Part shown: one piece after another, positions 39,512 to 53,795 of the stretch
How positions within the stretch are numbered: the stretch's first letter is position 1
Layout of the letters: each line of letters opens with the position of its first letter
Assembly: GCA_014706295.1 (NCBI GenBank)
Contig: JACSVZ010000007.1
Location: 4,163,699 to 4,227,698 of the forward strand
Reading direction: 5' to 3'
DNA: 64,000 nt
Source: Lycocorax pyrrhopterus obiensis
Taxonomy: Eukaryota > Chordata > Aves > Passeriformes > Paradisaeidae
Made by a program: the position numbers and the translations under genes
The notes under the pieces: model-generated
Database searches by the model: none
What the model saw: the letters and a program-made list of their open reading frames with translations, nothing else
Told to the model about the DNA's origin: nothing

Positions 39512-40040
39512 CATTTCCTCCCACACCAGCGACGCCGGCACAATAAGCAGACAGCTAGCAGTGACAGAGTGAAGCACCCGAGGCCTGTGTGCGTCTCCAT
39601 GCTGGGCACAAGGTACTGATGCTGCGTCTCCTGCACTCAGTGAACGGTGTCAAAATGCACAGGAACAGCACACAGAGCAATGCCATCACAAAGGGCCTGT
39701 ACTGCAGAGTTCAACAAAACAAGCTGGTAGGCAACAAACCAGCTCCAAAGGTGGCATATGGCACCACTGCTGAGTTATTCACCTGAATGTGACCGTGAGG
39801 CCTTAATCCAGGTCAGAGGCAGCACGCCCGAGTCCCTGTCCCCAGCAGGGACCTGCGGTGAGGTACCTGGGTGTCCGAGCAGGCAGGTGACCAGAGACTG
39901 CAGGATGCCTCCCAACTATGTCCTGGTGCTGTTGGTTTTTAAATTATGGCATTATTTGGATTAATTTGTATTCCAGTGGCATTCATTCAAGACCTAGTCT
40001 ATTCTCCAAAGATTCAATTCATTTGCAATGTCCTTTTATA

Positions 40041-40062
40041 TTATTATTATTATTATTATTAT
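40041..40062. repeat. (TTA)7 microsatellite
   Basis: Seven perfect TTA units plus one base, a likely polymorphic marker inside the MPPED2 intron. Confidence 0.95.
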
Positions 40063-41818
40063 GTTTATGGCAGTATCTCATCTCTGTAAAAAGTACACAA
40101 GCAGAAGCAACCATGAAACTCAGCCAAGTAAGACAAACTAGGAAAAAGGAAATGTGGTTAATTCATTTACCATCAGAGTCAGAGGTAAAGAATTACATGT
40201 TTGCTCTCCTCAGTTCAGGGGAGCTAATACCATTGTTTGGAAGGAGGCATGGATCATGCTCACGGAGACAGATTTTTGGAGTTCAGAACAGATTTTCAAG
40301 CACTTGGTACCAGCAATCAGTGCCAGATCTTCCAAATAAACATACTGGGTGCTGAGCTCCCTTAAAAATACAGTTCCATACTGTGGTATCTTCACAGAAG
40401 TTAGGCTCTTTTACAAAATCTGTCCCACTGTGACTTGCCAAAAATCACACGTAAGATCGCATCAAAGCTAACTGCTACTGCCATCACAATGAGCCTGACT
40501 TCTTAGTCTCATACCTTATCCTTCATTTTGGTGTTTATTACTAATAATCATTTAGAAATGGTTGGGTTTGTTATGGATTTTTTGGTGCAGTTTGTATTTG
40601 TTTTTTTTTAATAAACGCAGCAAAATGTGTGTAGAAATCTGTGGGTTCGTCTCCCAGTTCTGGAACTCACAACATCTGTCCCAGGGAAGACAGAATCAGA
40701 CGTTACACATTTCTTGTGAGTACAGTTCTCCTAAACAGAAGTGGCTTTGCTAGTTTAAAACTTGTCTTTCAACTTTTGAAACTGTTTGGGTTTGTGTTCT
40801 TTTTTAAAGTAAGTTTCAAAGTAAAGCTGTAAGTATATACAAGATTAACTTTCCCCTAAGTAAGACTTACAGGGGAACCAGTCAAGACCGTCTGCTTTTC
40901 AATATTTACAGCACAGAAACAGGAATTACGCAAGCTATGTGTGCAAACATCATCTTTGCAAAATTAGTTAATTCTGGATAGAAAACCAAAAAGCTACAAA
41001 TCCCCTGAAAAACCAAGCAGACTATGTTTTTCATAGACACCTCACGTCTGAACAAAATACAGCTTGTACATATTCATAACTCTCTGTGGTGCTGCATTAG
41101 AATAAAAGCTGGGGAGATGCAATAAATGCTCCTCTACAGTTTTTGACTCACTCCTTTCCCACTTTCCTCCCCTTCCCCATCTCTGCTACGTGCTGCTCTG
41201 CAATTCATTTTTATTTAAAAACTCTGTGTGGCAGGTACCTACAATTCCTGCTCTCTGTGACTCCTGGGCACAAGATAAAATTGCTATTTTCTCTTCTCCC
41301 AGGAAACATAAAAGATACCACCAGCATGAAATTTGATACACTTGTCATAACCATCAATCCCCCAAAACAAGCTAGGTATGATAATATTCTCAGAGAAGTA
41401 GGATGGAGAAGTTAAACTCAGGGTTCTGCTAAGTTGTCAACATTTGCCTGTTTTAACAGAGAAAACTCTTCATCTTACTGGATAGATGTCCAAGCTTTTA
41501 ATTTATTTTGGTAGACTAGAAAACCAGCACGTTTTGCTGATACTATGCCCAATTAAGCCTGGAGCATTTTTGCTCAGAGTAAATGTTTTTTTTATCTTGA
41601 CATTTTAAAAATAAGGGCTTACTTTGAAGACACACAGGACATGCAAAGGCAAACTAATGGTGACATCATTAATTACTAAAACATATAAATTTAACATTAT
41701 ACATATTATATAAGCACATGAGATCAGTAGGGGAAACCCAGACAGTGTTTCTTGCAATGTGTGTGAAGACAGCTGTTGATATTTTTAGGACCAAGGAGAT
41801 GCTCCACTTGGTCATTTC

Positions 41819-42424
41819 TTGAGAGGAGGCACCAGGGAGCTGGGGGGCACTGGCAGGGAACAGCCTCTCTCCACTGCTGCCAGGGAGCCAGGACATGGCC
41901 CCACCAGCAAAAACTACGGACCAACACCAGGACCAAGGAATGAGGCAAAACAGGCCCTGGAGGAGAGCCCCCACAGGCACCCAAGTTCATCAGCACCCAC
42001 CCCTGAGCTCTGGCTCAGCGGTGCTGCACCGCACTGCCCGGGAGCTGGGGAGGAACCAGAGCTGGCTGCGGGTGTGACGGCCACCAACCCAGGCTCCCCC
42101 CCCTGCAGCAGCCAGCCCAGACGTGCTGCCCTCTGTATTTGTGCCTGCTGCAAGGTTTGCCACAGGAAGGGCACCGAGGCCTGGCCTTGCTCCCCACCCA
42201 GGTCCCCCAGGCCATCACCAGTCACGTTTGCTTCTCGTTCTCTGGTGCTGGCCCAGGAGCTCGCAATGAGCACCACCACCCCTCAAAAGGCAAACACATC
42301 AAAAGCCAGGACCCTGCAAAGGCAGGGCGGCAGCAAGAGGAAGTCTCATTCAGTTCTTGTCTCTTCCCTGAGGAAAGACTATATAGCACTAATCACAGTA
42401 ATAAATTACCTGCAATCAGATTAG
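41819..42424 (+). other. GC-rich block containing the longest open frame (201 codons), probably non-coding
   Basis: This is the longest open frame in the window. The predicted product is rich in Ala, Pro, Ser and Arg, with a short CICACCKVC cysteine cluster around residues 110-118, and no domain I recognise. Antisense frames of 103, 90 and 121 codons cover the same GC-rich DNA, which points to base composition rather than selection. No promoter, splice-site pattern or family match was seen. It sits inside the MPPED2 intron on the opposite strand. Confidence 0.2.
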
Positions 42425-45400
42425 CTATTTGTTCATCACATTCCGGTTTTTCCTTCTTGAAAGGCCCTGTGGCGTTGCACAACATCCACTCTCTCTGATA
42501 ATATTTCTGAAATATTTTGGCATGTTTTCTTTTGGCAGACCTGCCGTTTGTCTATAATCTGTTGACCTTGTGTTTAATATGGAAGCATAAACAGTCATCT
42601 TCAAAAATCTCCTACTCCATGGTAATTTAGTTTTATCTTGACCAGATTCATCTCTGTGTATCTGCATCAGTGCTGCCTGTACAGCACAACACACAGGTTG
42701 AAAGGCACTTCCTCATTTTCCTTCACTGAATCTTTGTTAGCTACATTTGGTCTTTATTAGTCTGATTTCCTAACTATCAAATCTTCCATCATGCATCAGT
42801 AACATTATTCATTCTAATTTATACTGTGACTCTGGAAAACAATTTAGAAGAATCCTTTTCCAAACTAGAAAAAGTGTGATCTGTTTGCTGGGCCGAGCAC
42901 TTCAGAAACCCCAATTATTAACTTCCAGCATAATAACTGAGTTTATTTAAAACACTTAAATGCTTAACAGGTGAGATCAAAAGGCTAAAATTGCAATTAC
43001 CACAAATGACCAGGGCACTAAGTCTGTGAAGTAGAGGCACTTATACTGGAGTATTTGAAACCCATATTTATGTGTATATATGCACACACTCAACAGGGTG
43101 TGCATATGTGTATCTTCAAAATGTAACTATTATTTTGGTTAAGATATTTTTCAACATCTGCTCTCAACAGTACAAGCAAGGGCACAATGGAATCGTTGGT
43201 CAAGAAAATACTGCAATTAGACAAGTTGTTCTCTTCTGGAAGCCAGAAGGTCAATATCGCTCCTGCTCAACTAAAGGCAACGATGGTTAACTCTGAATGA
43301 CCTGTAAAAACGGAACTGTTTACAGAAAATACATTAATGGGGGAGTCTCAGGAAATTCCTGTGACTTCTGGTGTAGCAAGTCAACCTCAAGCTACAGTCC
43401 CAAGTACCTTCGTCCCCCCTCAATGGTTCATCTTTACTCCTGTGCCAAGACACCTTCCTGCCAACACAAGGACCTGGTGGGCACGGAGCAGAGTGGATCA
43501 GGAAACGGACCCAGATGAAAACTGATGTAGCAAAAAGGAGTGGGGGTCTGTGAATGCTGCTAAGGCAGAACTTCTATCGCTGGCTGCAACCACTTACACC
43601 ACTCCCAAGTGTCAGCTGAACAACAGACTGACTTTAAATTCATCTATTACATGGGACAAGGGGGAAAGCTTGGGGGACAGGGGGTTGTGTGGTTTTTTTA
43701 ACCTATGTAAGTAGTCATTTCAGCGGGTTTCTTTAAGTTCACCTTAAGCACTTGGATCCTAGGAAGCCTTAATCTGTTGAACAACCATTCCCATTTTAAT
43801 AGCATGCTTCATATGAGTACAGTTTAGTCACACAACCCAAGTTCTGTAGAGCTGCCAGACATGAAAAGGAGTCTGCCTGGCAGTGAATGTTAACTGCTGA
43901 GTCCATATAAAAATAGAAAATCACATTATTTTTCGACTACTGTTACCTGTAAACCCCACAGGGAAGTAGGGGAGTAAGAAATAATGTGATGCTCGCTGTC
44001 TATATAGTGGTAGAAACCTGTATTTACACACAAATGATATGCAAGTGCTTTTGATGTGAAGCTCTGAATATGCATACGCACGCATTAACTATTCAAACCA
44101 CACAACACTTCCATGAAACATGAAGCTTTTTTCATGCCTGTTTCATAGCCTCATAAACCCTTTGGCCATATGCTGAGAAATAGACTGAGAAATCTTTAAG
44201 TATAAATCTTAGCCCCCTCAAAAAGAGGGAAAACTGTACAAGAGCGAGATGTGTGTGCAAGCACATCATCTCAAATTTATGGTATATTGTGTATGCCTCA
44301 GAAGAGCAAAACTGCTCATGGAGCATTCACCTATAACCAACCCCATACACGTCCAGGGATAAACACAGAAGGAGCGGATTTTGTGTTGCTCCTACAGACT
44401 TCCAATCCCCACGGCTGCAGATGCTGAGGGCAACCAGCACAGCCCACCACTGGCCAGCAGCCGTGCAGCTCTTCCTGGAGATGTTTCTCATGGGCAGCCC
44501 TTGGCATCGCAGGGCCATGGTTACTCTCTATTCCCAGCAGTTACAGCACAATCGCAGCACACAGAGGCTCCTTTCAGCTTTTTAAAACAAAGACAGAATG
44601 TCTCAAAGGCTCCGATTTCTCCTTCAGCAGCAACAAGTGAGTTAGACTGCATAAGTACAGTTATACAGACTCTAGCTTCCACAGGATAAGCTGCACCTAT
44701 CCCACCAACAACCCACTTCAGGTGCCAGGATCCAAAAACTGGGTAAGAAAAGCATCTTTTCTAAGATGAGACTGACCAACTGACTATGAAAATATTTTGG
44801 CTGTTTTAATCAAATCAGCCTTCACAAAAGTCCTCAATGGAACAACTCAAACCGGTATCAACCAACACACTGGCTGAAAACATAGCCCATGAATTTCTAT
44901 GCAGTTTAGCTCCCTGTGTCTGCAGAAACCTACACAATGAAACAATTAAAAACCAAAAAAAAAAAGCAGCAAATAAGAAACAGAACATGCACAAAGACAG
45001 AACATGCTTCTAAAACAGTACAAAGAACTGAAGTACAGGATCTTTCAAAATCTTCCCAGTGAAAAGTATTCCACCATCAGTTCAGATACCTCTTTTTTTT
45101 TGTTTCCCTCCAGCTTTGGAGAAGAAAAAATAAAGGCAAAACACACATGGGCAACACAGCAAGAGGAGAGGATGAATGAAAATTTAACTGTTTTGCCTTT
45201 ATGCAAAGAAAACATCAGATCGCAGCACGGGGAGAAGCAAAGGCTGAGACCCTTGAATTCCTGTGATAAATCCAAAGCTTGTACATTAAAGCTCCCCTTT
45301 GTTGAAAACACTGTTAGACACAACAAAACAGAAATGTTAGGTAAGTGCAAGCTCTGCCTCTGACCTTTCCCTCTGTAACCGTCAGGCTTCATTAATTTTC

Positions 45401-48400
45401 ACAAGGCCTGACAGCTCTAGCGTTAATACTCACACTTGCGGATCGAGCCACACAGCAGGTTCAGAGTCTGCTACCTTCTCCTCTGAAACTCATGCATTAG
45501 GATTTCTTCCATGCTGGCAATGGAAAACCAAGTCTAAGAAACATTAAACACAAAAAACTACGTTACAATAATGCCAAGGGTGAGTCATAAACCCATGAAA
45601 GCAAGGAAGCACTGAGCGAATCTCGCCTGAGCACCTGTGACTGAGCGGAGCAGTGCCAAGGTGCTCCGGGACACAGGGCCCTTTCCCAGGGACCACAGGC
45701 ACAGGCGCTGCTCCACCTGGACAGGCACTGCAGAGCAGTCTGATGCTGCAGCATTGGTGGTGCCTAGTACCAAGTGTTTCCACTCATTCTCTCTTCCACC
45801 AGCAAATGTAGTGACTTTTGCACAACACTGTGCAAAAACATCCCCACGTGCAGCCTGAACCCTGCAACAGGGCCAGGTGCACTGCAGAACCTACTCAACT
45901 ACAGGTCTGATTTAACCACGCTCCAGCATTGCTGACAATTCCTTGCTTTTATGTTTTTATGTCTCAACCATAACATTATTCTAATGTAACTGTTTGTGAT
46001 TAATATCTTCCTCCTGTCTGTTAAAATGAAAAATGTAGCACTACATAAGTGACAAGCTTTTGTTTCTCTTCAGTGTTCCACGGCTTCCTTAGCATTATTC
46101 TGACATAACTTGTCCTGGGTTTTGATCTCCAGCTTGTTTTGAACTTCACTGGGCTACTGTTATTGAAACACCTTTATTTTTTTTGAAACATGGAAGGCTT
46201 CCCTAAACTTTCAACAATTAATACACGATATTTCTTTGTTTTGAAACAGAATCTTAAGTTTTTGTTCAGTCTAACCTCAAAAGCAAAAAAAAAAGCCTCC
46301 AGATTTGGCAGCTCACAGCACTGCCAACTTTAGGTGTAAAAAGTCCCCCCAAATTGACTTTAAAATTATGAAATCTGAAACACAAGCAGCACAGATTGCT
46401 TGCTAGTCCCTGGAAAGGCTTTCTTTTCAGGCTTTTAATTATGCAACCTAAAAGATAGAGCTTTCAAGAGGAAAAAAAAAAAATCACATAACTTAAATTC
46501 AAAGGAGCTGGCAGCTGTTAAATTTCTCTTTAAATTTAGCAAATTCTGACACACCACCCTACCTGGAAATTGCAATAGCCTTGTTTGTCCCTTTCATTTT
46601 TTTCAAGTGCTTCTTGCATTAATGGTAGTTCCTGCTCCTGTCCTCCTTCCCAGGGCAAAACAATCCCACGGCTGGGCTGGTGCCGTGTGCCCCCTCTAAG
46701 GGATCCTTTAAAGGGAAACGGTGCTCACTTTGAAAATTGTGAGAGCTTTTGAGGCGAGAACATCTTTTGCCTGGCAGAGCTGAAGGGTGTTTCCCTAAAC
46801 AGAATTACCCCATATTTACAGCGACACTTGCATCAGCCCCCCCGCAGTTCAGGGTCTGTGGTGCATGGGTACTGTAAATACAGAGAAAGGCATTCGGTTC
46901 TGTCCAAGAGAACTTTAGATTTTCTCTTGCAATCCAGATCTTAATGTACCAGGGCTGACAAATTTTAGACCAATCTCAGCACATCGTGTGGTTTCAAAAG
47001 GCTGCGACCTTGAACTCCAAATACCAATGCTGAGAACAGGAACCCAAGCTCTGCCTTCACAGTGCCAGTAGGGCTAAGTACAAATGTCCTCCTTGGACTT
47101 AATTTAGACTTAATTGAAAAGGAACATTTTTGGTTACTATTACATTAAGGCCAAAATATAAAAATGACCCCTAATACTATCTAAATCTAATAAGAGAAAG
47201 CCATCTCTCTCTCAAAATTTTCAAAGCATTTTCTATAAATGCATCACAGATCAATTTACATGGTACTTTTGCCAATAAGCAAAACAAAATCACAGGTTCC
47301 AATTGGCTTAACACATATTGGAAAGCGCGAAAGCAAATGCTAGAAAATGCAATTACTGCAAACAAACTCCATTTTCTCCACTCAGGAGGGAATTTTGGAG
47401 AACATTTTATTGCCCTCAAATAATATTTCTAAAGGCATCAATACACAATTCTATTTTCTTTTCTGAGTCCCCCACACTATATAACCCAATCCTCCATAAA
47501 GAAATTCACCAGATTTTGAAATAATATATTGGTTGTTGATATTACCTTGTGCACACACATACTGTATCAATTTAAATTATTTCTCTCCATGAATCTTAAG
47601 AATATAAAAAGCAACTTCCACTGCCTGACACAAGCAGATCTGGACCTATTTCCCATAACATACCCTTTGTCTCTGTAACCTACAATTCCAATCAAGTCTT
47701 CTTTTTCCCCCTAAAATAAATGAATAAAAGCCACCAAAAAGGAGGTCATCTTGAGAAACAATTATACAGAAAGTAATTAAGCTAATCATAATTATCACAG
47801 ACAATGTCTTGGTATTTTAATGTGCACATATTTTCACACTGCAAAAGGCCAGGGAAAGCTAAGGACAAGATTTTCCAGAAAAAGTGAAATCTTTATTTAA
47901 AAGAGAAACAAGGTTTGATATCAATTCTTAGTGAAGGAATTCAGAATTATAAATGCAGGACCCAGATCTATATTCTGCCCAAATTCTTCTACCTTATTGA
48001 CAGGGACCTTTAAACAAGCAGCAGAACTTTCTTTTCTGCCCACACACCCCTATCAGGATCCTTCCAATATCTACTCACCTATCTTAATGTGAACAAATAA
48101 ATACACCAGCCAGGGAAACGTATGATCACCAAAACATTTTCCTGTTCCCCAAGTCTTTGAGCTTGTTCCCATTATTCGTTTTCTCATTTTTAGAAGAAAG
48201 TCTCTGAGACTTACAAACGCACAAAGCAGTAGGAAATCACCTTCCTCTGTCTCACAGCCTGGTAGAGCCTAGCCAGTATTTCTGAAAAAAGTCCCTCCAA
48301 ATACCTCTTTTTTCTGTATTCCAGGAAGGTATTCAGAGCATTTCTTATGAAGAGAAAAATCTCAAAATGTACAAACGAGAAACTTCTAAAAACGATGTTC

Positions 48401-51400
48401 TTTCTATGATACATTATATTCTACATAATTTCTTGATTTTATACATGGAACTGAAATCCTTCCTTTAAAATTATGATTTTTGAGTACATGGTTGGTAAAC
48501 TACAAAACATACTGAGGTTCATAATTAACCAACTATCAGTACTAGAGTAATGTGGATAGATATCCGTAATGACAAGGGGAAAGACAAAAAGCAGGGATAG
48601 CACAAATAATCACAAGGAAAATAAAGAGAAGAAATAAGGTAAAATGTTTTTTAAATATCCCAAAGGCTTTAAAAGCATGAACTACTGCCTAAAAGCAGGG
48701 AAACAGCTTTTTAATAACTCTGAGAATGTAACATTCTCCAGTGTGCTAAAGCAATTAGCTGCTTTTGAGATTTTACCCTGTGATCAAGGCTTGTGCTTTT
48801 ATTTGTAAACATTAAAGCACAAGGAGCAAGTTTGATATTCAAAGGTAGTTTTAAACATATTTTCACGTGGCAATGCTGATGCTTGTTGGGAATTGTTTCT
48901 TCCTTTTCTAAGTTGTAAGAGCAGAAATCTAAAGCTTAAGCTAAACTCCACTTCTAGAGTCCAATATCCATGTGACAACATGGATAGCGCTGTGTTCCAG
49001 AACCACCTCCATGGTTCTTTTCTGAAATGTTTATGGAGGATAAAACACAGAGAGAAAGCGCACAGAGAATGCAAACACAAATTACAGTCAGCTAAAATAT
49101 TCGGGCAGGTCTTTAGGAACCTCCAGTATTATTTTCTGAACCCCATGTTTAAATTTATTATTCTAAATAAAGCTAAACATTCCATTACAATCTTTCAAGA
49201 TGAACTTGGATACCAGGAGTCTCCTGAGCCCCGTAAGGAAATTCCTTTTAATAACCCAGCTCACGGTGAGGTTTCTTAGCTACTAAGACAGACAATCAAA
49301 CCACTCCAGCTGTATCATGTTATTACAAGGAACCGAATTCCTCTTATGCAGGTTTTTTTCCTGGCCATCTAGAATTCCCTGAGCAGAAGGACACACAGCC
49401 CCAGATACCTTCCTTGTGAGTTTAAGCACAGGGACAAACACTGAACACCGAAAGGAGAGAGAGAAGGAAGCTTGAAGCCTGATAAAGGTTCAGAGTGGTA
49501 ACTATGGACATTGGCACCAGTGATTTCTGAGTTCCCTGTCTCACCCCTGCTACTGGCTCTTGTCACCTCCTCTCTTCTACTGGCTTTGCAGAATTTCAAC
49601 TACCAACTTATTATTGGTTGTAATTTATGTTACAGCATCCTAGGACCTCACAACAGATAGTTCAAGTTCAGTCTGAAGTTTTTTTAAGAATCCAAGTCTT
49701 TGAACTTCAGTGGAGAAAACTATGTGCCGAAATACCCTCTGACTGTCCTTCCAAAGGCAGGACAAAACAGAAAAATGAAAAACAGTGTATGTAATGTAAA
49801 CTCCATTCTGCAATAGAGTGTGCATGCTTTTATTTGTGACAGAATTCAGGTAAAACTCTTGATCTTTCCTGCTCTTGTCACAAGGAGATAGGCCCTCTAC
49901 TGCTGCCATCTCTGCTCTTCGATAAGGATAATTGTAAGCCACTAACCTAGGAGTGACATGTTTTTAAATCAAGTTAAATGAATGTGTGAGATTTACGGTA
50001 CTTATCGTTGTGCATTTGAATTTACAGTAACATTTTCACAAGGTGCTTGAAAATCTGTCTGATGCAGCATCTGTACTTTAGTGCAGATGAGAATTCTGGT
50101 CCACGAAAAAATATTTCTCTGTAATTAAATGCTATGATTAATTGTTGGAGCATGCAATTTTTCATCTAGTGTGCTTTCTGCAGAGTAGGGCCTCTCTTGA
50201 TTTATCCATTTTAGCCATCTTTTCTAGCCTTTGAAACAAAAAATGGGATGAGAAACCTGCTGTAATAAGGCATGATACGCAGACTAAGTTTTGCTGAATA
50301 AAGCGACAACTACAGTTAATCAGAGCCAGTCATTAAGACAAAACACTCAGAGAGCAGCTATTTCAGTCACTTAGACAAAGGTAACAATTTATTCCTTATT
50401 TATACTCCTTTCTGCTAAGGTTTTGCCCTCTCACCTTGCAGGCAAGCATCATTGTTTTCACAGCTGGCCTCACGGAAGCAGTTGTTTATGAATAGCTGTA
50501 TTGCTTCCACTCGAACTGTACACACGCTGGTAACTCACTCCAGTGCCAGACCCCTTCTAACACCAGAGCAGAGGCTCTTCCCTCCCCTGTCCCCGTGCAG
50601 CCTGGATGGCCAGCACTGCAGGGCATCCCCTCCTGCCTTTCCCACTCCAGCTAATGGCTCAGGATTGCAATTTACAGCAAGGAGACAGCAAATGGTGAGT
50701 GGCTTTCCCTGCAGTGCGGATTACTTTGCACGGGCTTTTATGAGGGGACATCAGGCCAGGACCTCTACTCTCAGGACCACAAGCATGGCTACAGCTACAT
50801 GATTTTATTCCCAGCGACCACTGAAACTCGCAGCAGGGACAGAGGAGAGCAGAAGGAACAAGTTCCTTCCCCACCATGCTCAGGAGACATCTGCACAAAA
50901 CCGCAGCAAACTTCGTGTCTGCCTTGCAGCTTTTCTGCTCATCTCTCTTAGTGAAGGCAAATGCCAAGTGCTGCTGAGGGAGCAGGGAGCCTTCAGAGTA
51001 ACATATGGGGGAGAGCAGCTCAGGGAAAAGTAAGGACATGTGGGTAATTTTTTATCATTTGCAGCTCTGTTTTAAACTAGAACCCTTTGTGTTGGCCGGT
51101 TACACCAAAAAAATGTAATGGCAACATTCAAGAGAAAAGGAGCTACTGCACTCTAATACCCAGCCTGCCCTGTAATGTGAAAGCTTCTGGTTCATTAGAA
51201 AAGATGCACATAATGCTGAGGTCTTCATGGTTCACTCACCAAAAATCACAGAAATTCAAAGTACAGAGCATTCCTGAGCTCTCATTTCTTAATTATATTA
51301 ACTCAAGAAGAGATGTAGCTCTGGAAAAAGCAGGTGAAAAAAAGCAGGTCTATTACTTTATATCATTTGTCTCCCTCTTCTTTGTAGTATCCATCCCGCC

Positions 51401-53764
51401 CCTAGTTTGATGTTATTTTGTTCTCCCCTGTGTTGGTTTTCCATCCTGCCTCTCTCCACACTGCTGTCCCCTGGTGTGCTGCTTTTTTCCTTCTCCACTA
51501 AAGGTACCATCAGGAGCCAGTGAGGGTTTGGTGACTGTCACCTCTCAGCTGGGGTGCAGGACGAGAAAAGAGACCAGAACAGCTCAGTGAAGTGAGGCAC
51601 TGAAGTGACCTGAGCCTCAAAGCCATCACAAGTCCTGAGAAACTCCCTTCCCAGAGCTGTGGAAGGGCTGCCACAATCCAGCCCTCCCGTCAGCCCAGCG
51701 CTGAGCCCAGCCCGGTGTCACGGGGCGAGGCAGCAGCGTGGGTCCTCCCCGCCTCGTACCAGGGCTGACCAGGAGAAGGTGCTGCCCGTGGGTCTTGTAG
51801 CCACCTTACAGAGCAGGTGCCATTATTCACTGTCATGCCCAGGATGACGGAGCAGGACAAGCAAAACAAAAGTTCCTTCAGCTCTGGGAACAGGGGCTCT
51901 CTTCTTCTTTTCCTCCCCACTACCGGAGTGCCCACAAATATAACACCCATCCTCCAAACCAATATACTCCCTAAATACAGGCAATTAAGATTTCAAGCTC
52001 TCCTAGCAGGCATGACAGGGGTGGATGGAAGAGGTGGAGTTGCACAGGTCTTTCTTTCACAGCCCTTTTGTGCCCAGACACATCATTCCAATGCAGGATT
52101 TGCCCAAGCTCAAATACTCAGCTTCAGCTTGCTGCAACAAGAGGGTTAATTAACAAGCTATGCAGGCTGGTTACAGCCAGCAATAAGAAGCTCTCTATTT
52201 CTCTTTACGAAAAAAAGAAGTCAGTAATTCTTGGAACATTTATTAACCCCCTAGTATAGGCAATTACTGTAAGATAAAGGTCTGCCAGTCTTGCATTACC
52301 ATAAATTGCTGCATGTTGCTTTTCTACAGCACAGTAATGTCCACAACCAGTGTGAATAAATGCTAACATTTGAGTTTTAAGCTTGATTCAACCCCCTCGA
52401 TCAAACACTTCAGCAGATCTTCACTCTCAGTGGCTGTTTGGCCACAAGAAAGATAATCATTTTATACAAGCCCAAAAAATCCAGGATGGTGTTTCACTGA
52501 CACACTGATTTGTAGCTCAGTTTAAGGTAATGTCACGTATCTCCTAACATGCAGAACTGAAAAGAGGAAGGCGGGTGGGAAGTACAAAACCCAAAGATCG
52601 TTCCTGCTGTCTACTAGGTTTTGTAGCCACATACAACATAAAAAAATCGTGGCAATAAAAAAAAAGAAAGAGGCTTTGTAATAGACAGAACACTGCCAAC
52701 CAGCTTTAAATTGAATTACACAGCCTGCTAATCTTTATGATGAAATAAAATTTCTTTGAACACTACACATTATACTAAAATTCACAGTGCTTTCTCCCCA
52801 ACCCCTCTCCGCTCAAAGCAACTCCTCCACCCTGAAACCATTGTTCTTTCCAGCCTGGAACGTGATGCTCTACTAACAGAAAGACTTACTTTAATTAGCT
52901 ATTGTTAATATGGTGTGCACAGTGTGAAAATTTAGGAGAGAAGTATTTTTGCACTTTTTATTTTTGATGCAACATTAAATTTGCAAGTGAAGAAATAAAC
53001 TGATGGTGTACAAAGAATCCGTCCTTCGACTGCTCTCCACCAAAATCATTCCCATTACGATACGTGGCCGTGGCAGCAATACTGGAGGAAGAATCTGATG
53101 AAAATGTCTATAAAAGTTTCTATTTGAGTGGCGTTCATTGTTTCATGCCTGGTCAATACAACAGCCATAAATCTCTTTTCTGTTTCAAAGTGGATTTGCG
53201 GGAAAGGACGAATTGAAAGGAAGGATTGTTTGGGGTTTTTTATAAATTTGGTTTTGCTATAGCTTGTTATAAGAAAACTGATCATCCCCTCCCCCTTCTA
53301 AGACAACATTAGCAGCCCAGGGAAGCAGATCCAAGAAATGACCAAGCAATTATTGTGATTGAAAATCCATTCAAGAATTGTGCAATACTTTGCAGTGCTC
53401 ACTGGCTCCTTTATTTCATTGAAAATTACCAAATGAATATATTAGTTTAGACTTACAAAGAGCCACTCACTCCAGAACATTATTCCCTTTGAAAGCACAT
53501 TTTACCTGAGCCAACTTTTCTAATGGCTGTCAAATAACACCTTTATATTTGGTTTGACCGACCATGGCCATTCATAAAGAGAATTTTACACTTTAGAAGC
53601 AAACACAATTTAAAAACCCTCTGTTTTTCTACAGACCATTAGGAGATAGCAAAAATAGATTTTTGTGAAATCTCTTTATGAAGAATTGCCAGGAATAACA
53701 AGAGCAGAACAAGAAAGAACTGATCAGATATGAATGAACGTACACTGCTCCTCAGGCATGAATT

Positions 53765-53795
53765 CCATTTTAGTCAGTGGAAATTTTACTGCCTC
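53765..53795. repeat. dispersed TGAAGTCAATGG-type motif, weak copy
   Basis: TTAGTCAGTGGAAATTTTACTG resembles the 'aagtcagtggaagttttgcc' form of the recurring motif. Confidence 0.3.

Noticed and set aside
40430..40470. GTGACTTGCCAAAAATCACAC resembling a MIR core
   Set aside because: A single short match with no flanking consensus order.
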